Below are positions 5,110 through 6,894 of a stretch of 6,894 bases of DNA, piece by piece. Positions within the stretch are counted from its first letter, which is position 1. Every line of letters begins with the position of its first letter. The DNA is from Lachnospiraceae bacterium (GTDB taxonomy: Bacteria; Bacillota_A; Clostridia; Lachnospirales; Lachnospiraceae). The position numbers and the translations under genes are program-made. The notes under the pieces were generated by a model. It made no database searches. It was not told the DNA's origin and worked only from the letters and a program-made list of their open reading frames with translations. Where the stretch lies: positions 1 through 6,894 of the forward strand of contig JAIKXO010000153.1 of the NCBI GenBank assembly GCA_024684065.1. The letters are read 5' to 3'.

Positions 5110-6126
5110 ATGAAAAAGGGCAGATATGCGGCCGGCTTTGCTGTGCTTGCCTTATTATTGATCTTTTTCATCATTCTGAATTTAAGCATAGGGAGCGTCA
5201 GAATTCCTGTAAATGAGATCTGGGGCTCTGTTTTTTCTGCGGGTGATTCCACAGAATATCATATTATAAGGGATATCCGCCTGCCAAGGCTTGTTGCGGC
5301 CATGCTTTTGGGAGGGGCGCTGTCTCTTTCGGGACTTTTGCTCCAGACTTTTTTTCACAATCCGATCGCAGGCCCTTATGTCCTTGGTGTTTCTTCCGCA
5401 GCCAAGCTCGTTGTGGCGCTTCTCTTGATCTTTTCCCTGAAATACGGGATCCATTTAAGCTCCTTTGGCATGATACTCGGTGCCTTTGCGGGCTCCATGT
5501 TTTCAATGGTCTTTATCCTGTTTGTGTCTTCGAGAGTAAACAGCATGTCTATCCTTATAATCTGCGGTGTCATGACAGGATATATCTGTTCCGCGATCAC
5601 AGATATCGCAGTGACCTTTGCAGATGATTCAAATATAGTGAATCTCCATTCCTGGTCCCTTGGAAGTTTTTCCGGGATAAGCAGCGAGAACAATATGGCG
5701 GCTTTCCTGGTCATATTTGCCGCTCTTATATTTACCCTGTTAATTTCAAAGCAGATGAGTGCCTATCTGTTAGGTGAAGTATACGCGGCTAATCTCGGAG
5801 TGAATATAAAAAGGTTCAGGGCATGTCTGATACTTTTGTCAGGAATTTTGTCATCATGTGTCACGGCTTTTGCAGGCCCTGTCTCCTTTGTAGGGATCGC
5901 GGTGCCTCATCTTATCAGAAACATTTTCAAAACCGAAAAACCTGTCGTTATGATCCCGGCCTGCTTTCTGGGCGGGGCGGTGTTCTGTCTGCTCTGCGAC
6001 CTGATCGCGCGAAGTGTTTTTGCTCCTTCGGAGTTAAGTATAAGCACGGTCACCTCGGTTTTCGGTGCTCCGGTCGTGATATGGCTCCTGTTTTCAAGGG
6101 GAAGGCGCAGGGAAGGTTATGAATAA
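5110..6126 (+). CDS. FecCD/BtuC-family ABC importer permease
   Basis: This 338-residue integral membrane protein has the usual length for the family that imports iron-siderophores, heme or cobalamin. The first membrane helix spans about residues 8-27, and hydrophobic segments continue through the protein, consistent with about ten helices. Family landmarks are RDIRLPR followed by LVAAMLLGGALSLSG (54-75), FHNPIAGPYVLGVSS, GPVSFVGIAVPHLIR (256-270, the region that couples to the ATPase) and the C-terminal ELSISTVTSVFGAPVVIWLL. It would act as a homodimer, or as a heterodimer with a second permease, together with the ATPase encoded just downstream, with which it overlaps by 8 bp. No substrate-binding lipoprotein gene is present in the window, so the transported compound is unknown. 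Its placement 42 bp after the sugar genes suggests possible shared transcription but no shared chemistry. Confidence 0.92.
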   Translation: MKKGRYAAGFAVLALLLIFFIILNLSIGSVRIPVNEIWGSVFSAGDSTEYHIIRDIRLPRLVAAMLLGGALSLSGLLLQTFFHNPIAGPYVLGVSSAAKLVVALLLIFSLKYGIHLSSFGMILGAFAGSMFSMVFILFVSSRVNSMSILIICGVMTGYICSAITDIAVTFADDSNIVNLHSWSLGSFSGISSENNMAAFLVIFAALIFTLLISKQMSAYLLGEVYAANLGVNIKRFRACLILLSGILSSCVTAFAGPVSFVGIAVPHLIRNIFKTEKPVVMIPACFLGGAVFCLLCDLIARSVFAPSELSISTVTSVFGAPVVIWLLFSRGRRREGYE

Positions 6127-6877
6127 CTATGTTATTGAACTTAATGATCTAAGCATAGGATACGGACAAACTCCTGTTGTAAATGATATTGACCTTTGTA
6201 TAAGCAGGGGCAGCATTGTATCCCTGATCGGCGCCAACGGAAGCGGCAAGTCCACGCTTCTTAAGACGCTTATAAAGGAGCTTGCGCCGTTAAAGGGTAC
6301 AGTTTTAATTGACGGGTTTTCACTGGAGGGATATTCGCAAAAAGAGCTTTCAAAGAAGATTGCGATCCTTATGACTGGGCGTTTCCGGTCGGGTTTTCTT
6401 ACCTGCAGGGAGATCGTTGAATACGGAAGATACCCATATACGGATATCTTCGGGAAGCTGTCGGATGAGGATGAGCGCGCTGTGCGCAGAGCTATGGAAA
6501 TGCTTGGGATTGACAGCTTTTCGGAAAAACTTTTTTCCACCCTGAGCGACGGTCAGAAACAGCTTACAATGCTTGCCCGCGCAGTCTGCCAGGAGCCGGA
6601 GCTTCTTATCATGGATGAGCCAACGTCTTTTTTGGACATCAATTATAAACTGGAGCTTTTGCGCATCGTAAAGGAGCTGTCAGGTAAAGGAGTTACTGTC
6701 ATCATGTCGCTTCACGAGCTCGAGCTTGCACGGGAGATATCGGATATAGCGGTCTGCATCCAGGACGGATATGTAAAAAAGACCGGCGCTCCGGAAGATA
6801 TCTTTACGGAAGAGGTCATAGGAGAGGCGTTTCACGTAAAGGACTTCGGGATCCTTAAGAAATCTTTATTCGGGTAG
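6119..6877 (+). CDS. FecE/BtuD-family ABC importer ATPase
   Basis: This 252-residue cytoplasmic ATPase powers the adjoining permease. Visible motifs are Walker A GANGSGKST (38-46), the signature LSDGQ (142-146, Asp in place of the common first Gly), Walker B LLIMDE (162-167, catalytic E167), a D-loop FLD (171-173) and the switch histidine H199. The GRYPYT segment (103-108) is typical of the FecE/BtuD group. At the Q-loop position, where many family members read LPQ, this protein reads LMT (84-86), as in a known subgroup with a VLTE-type sequence. Translation is probably coupled: the ATG lies inside the end of the permease gene, with AGGGA 5 nt upstream (6109-6113). It ends with a TAG at 6875-6877. 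The remaining 17 bases of the window (6878-6894) are too short to interpret. Confidence 0.93.
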   Translation: MNNYVIELNDLSIGYGQTPVVNDIDLCISRGSIVSLIGANGSGKSTLLKTLIKELAPLKGTVLIDGFSLEGYSQKELSKKIAILMTGRFRSGFLTCREIVEYGRYPYTDIFGKLSDEDERAVRRAMEMLGIDSFSEKLFSTLSDGQKQLTMLARAVCQEPELLIMDEPTSFLDINYKLELLRIVKELSGKGVTVIMSLHELELAREISDIAVCIQDGYVKKTGAPEDIFTEEVIGEAFHVKDFGILKKSLFG

Positions 6878-6894
6878 AATTTTGTGCGTTTACT

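Noticed and set aside
5823..6122. 99-residue + strand open frame inside the permease gene
   Set aside because: It is an alternative frame of the FecCD permease C-terminus, Cys- and Arg-rich with no family motif.

Overview
The window looks like part of a surface- or flagellar-glycan locus from a low-to-moderate GC Firmicute, probably a Clostridia/Lachnospiraceae-type bacterium. The grounds are strong AGGAGG-like ribosome binding sites, heavy use of AGG (Arg) and ATA (Ile) codons, purine-rich coding strands and the gene families present. The taxonomic call is an inference from style, not from a marker gene. All six genes read on the + strand.

Layout. (1) Positions 2-2065 hold the 3' part of a large multidomain gene that is cut by the left edge. 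The reading frame is open right up to the edge, so the first possible start inside the window (a TTG at 128) is not the real start. The visible protein reads as the second half of a SAM-methyltransferase-like Rossmann domain, then an FkbH-type HAD-IIIC domain with its GNAT-like partner, then an SGNH-hydrolase-like C-terminal domain. (2) A 219-bp gap carries an inverted repeat, a good sigma-70-type promoter (TTGACA, 17 bp, TATTCT) with an 8-bp direct repeat in its spacer, and a possible leader hairpin. It leads to a small coiled-coil protein (2285-2701) that contains six tandem 21-bp (7-residue) repeats. (3) From 2787 to 5067 lie a short NeuB-family nonulosonic acid synthase without the usual C-terminal SAF domain, and a fusion of a CMP-nonulosonate cytidylyltransferase (NeuA) to a KdsC-like HAD phosphatase. 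(4) From 5110 to 6877 lie a FecCD/BtuC-type permease and its FecE/BtuD-type ATPase, overlapping by 8 bp. No substrate-binding protein gene is in view.

How they may work together. NeuB plus the NeuA-phosphatase fusion could supply three successive steps (condensation of a hexose or hexosamine 6-phosphate with PEP, dephosphorylation, CMP activation) from two genes. This points to a sialic-acid-like sugar, possibly KDN, for surface glycans. The multidomain FkbH protein could make and transfer a glyceryl-type (possibly methylated) group to a glycan or carrier. That link rests on neighbourhood and family knowledge and is unproven. The ABC importer has no obvious metabolic link to the sugar genes and is probably a neighbouring metal-chelate, heme or corrinoid uptake unit.
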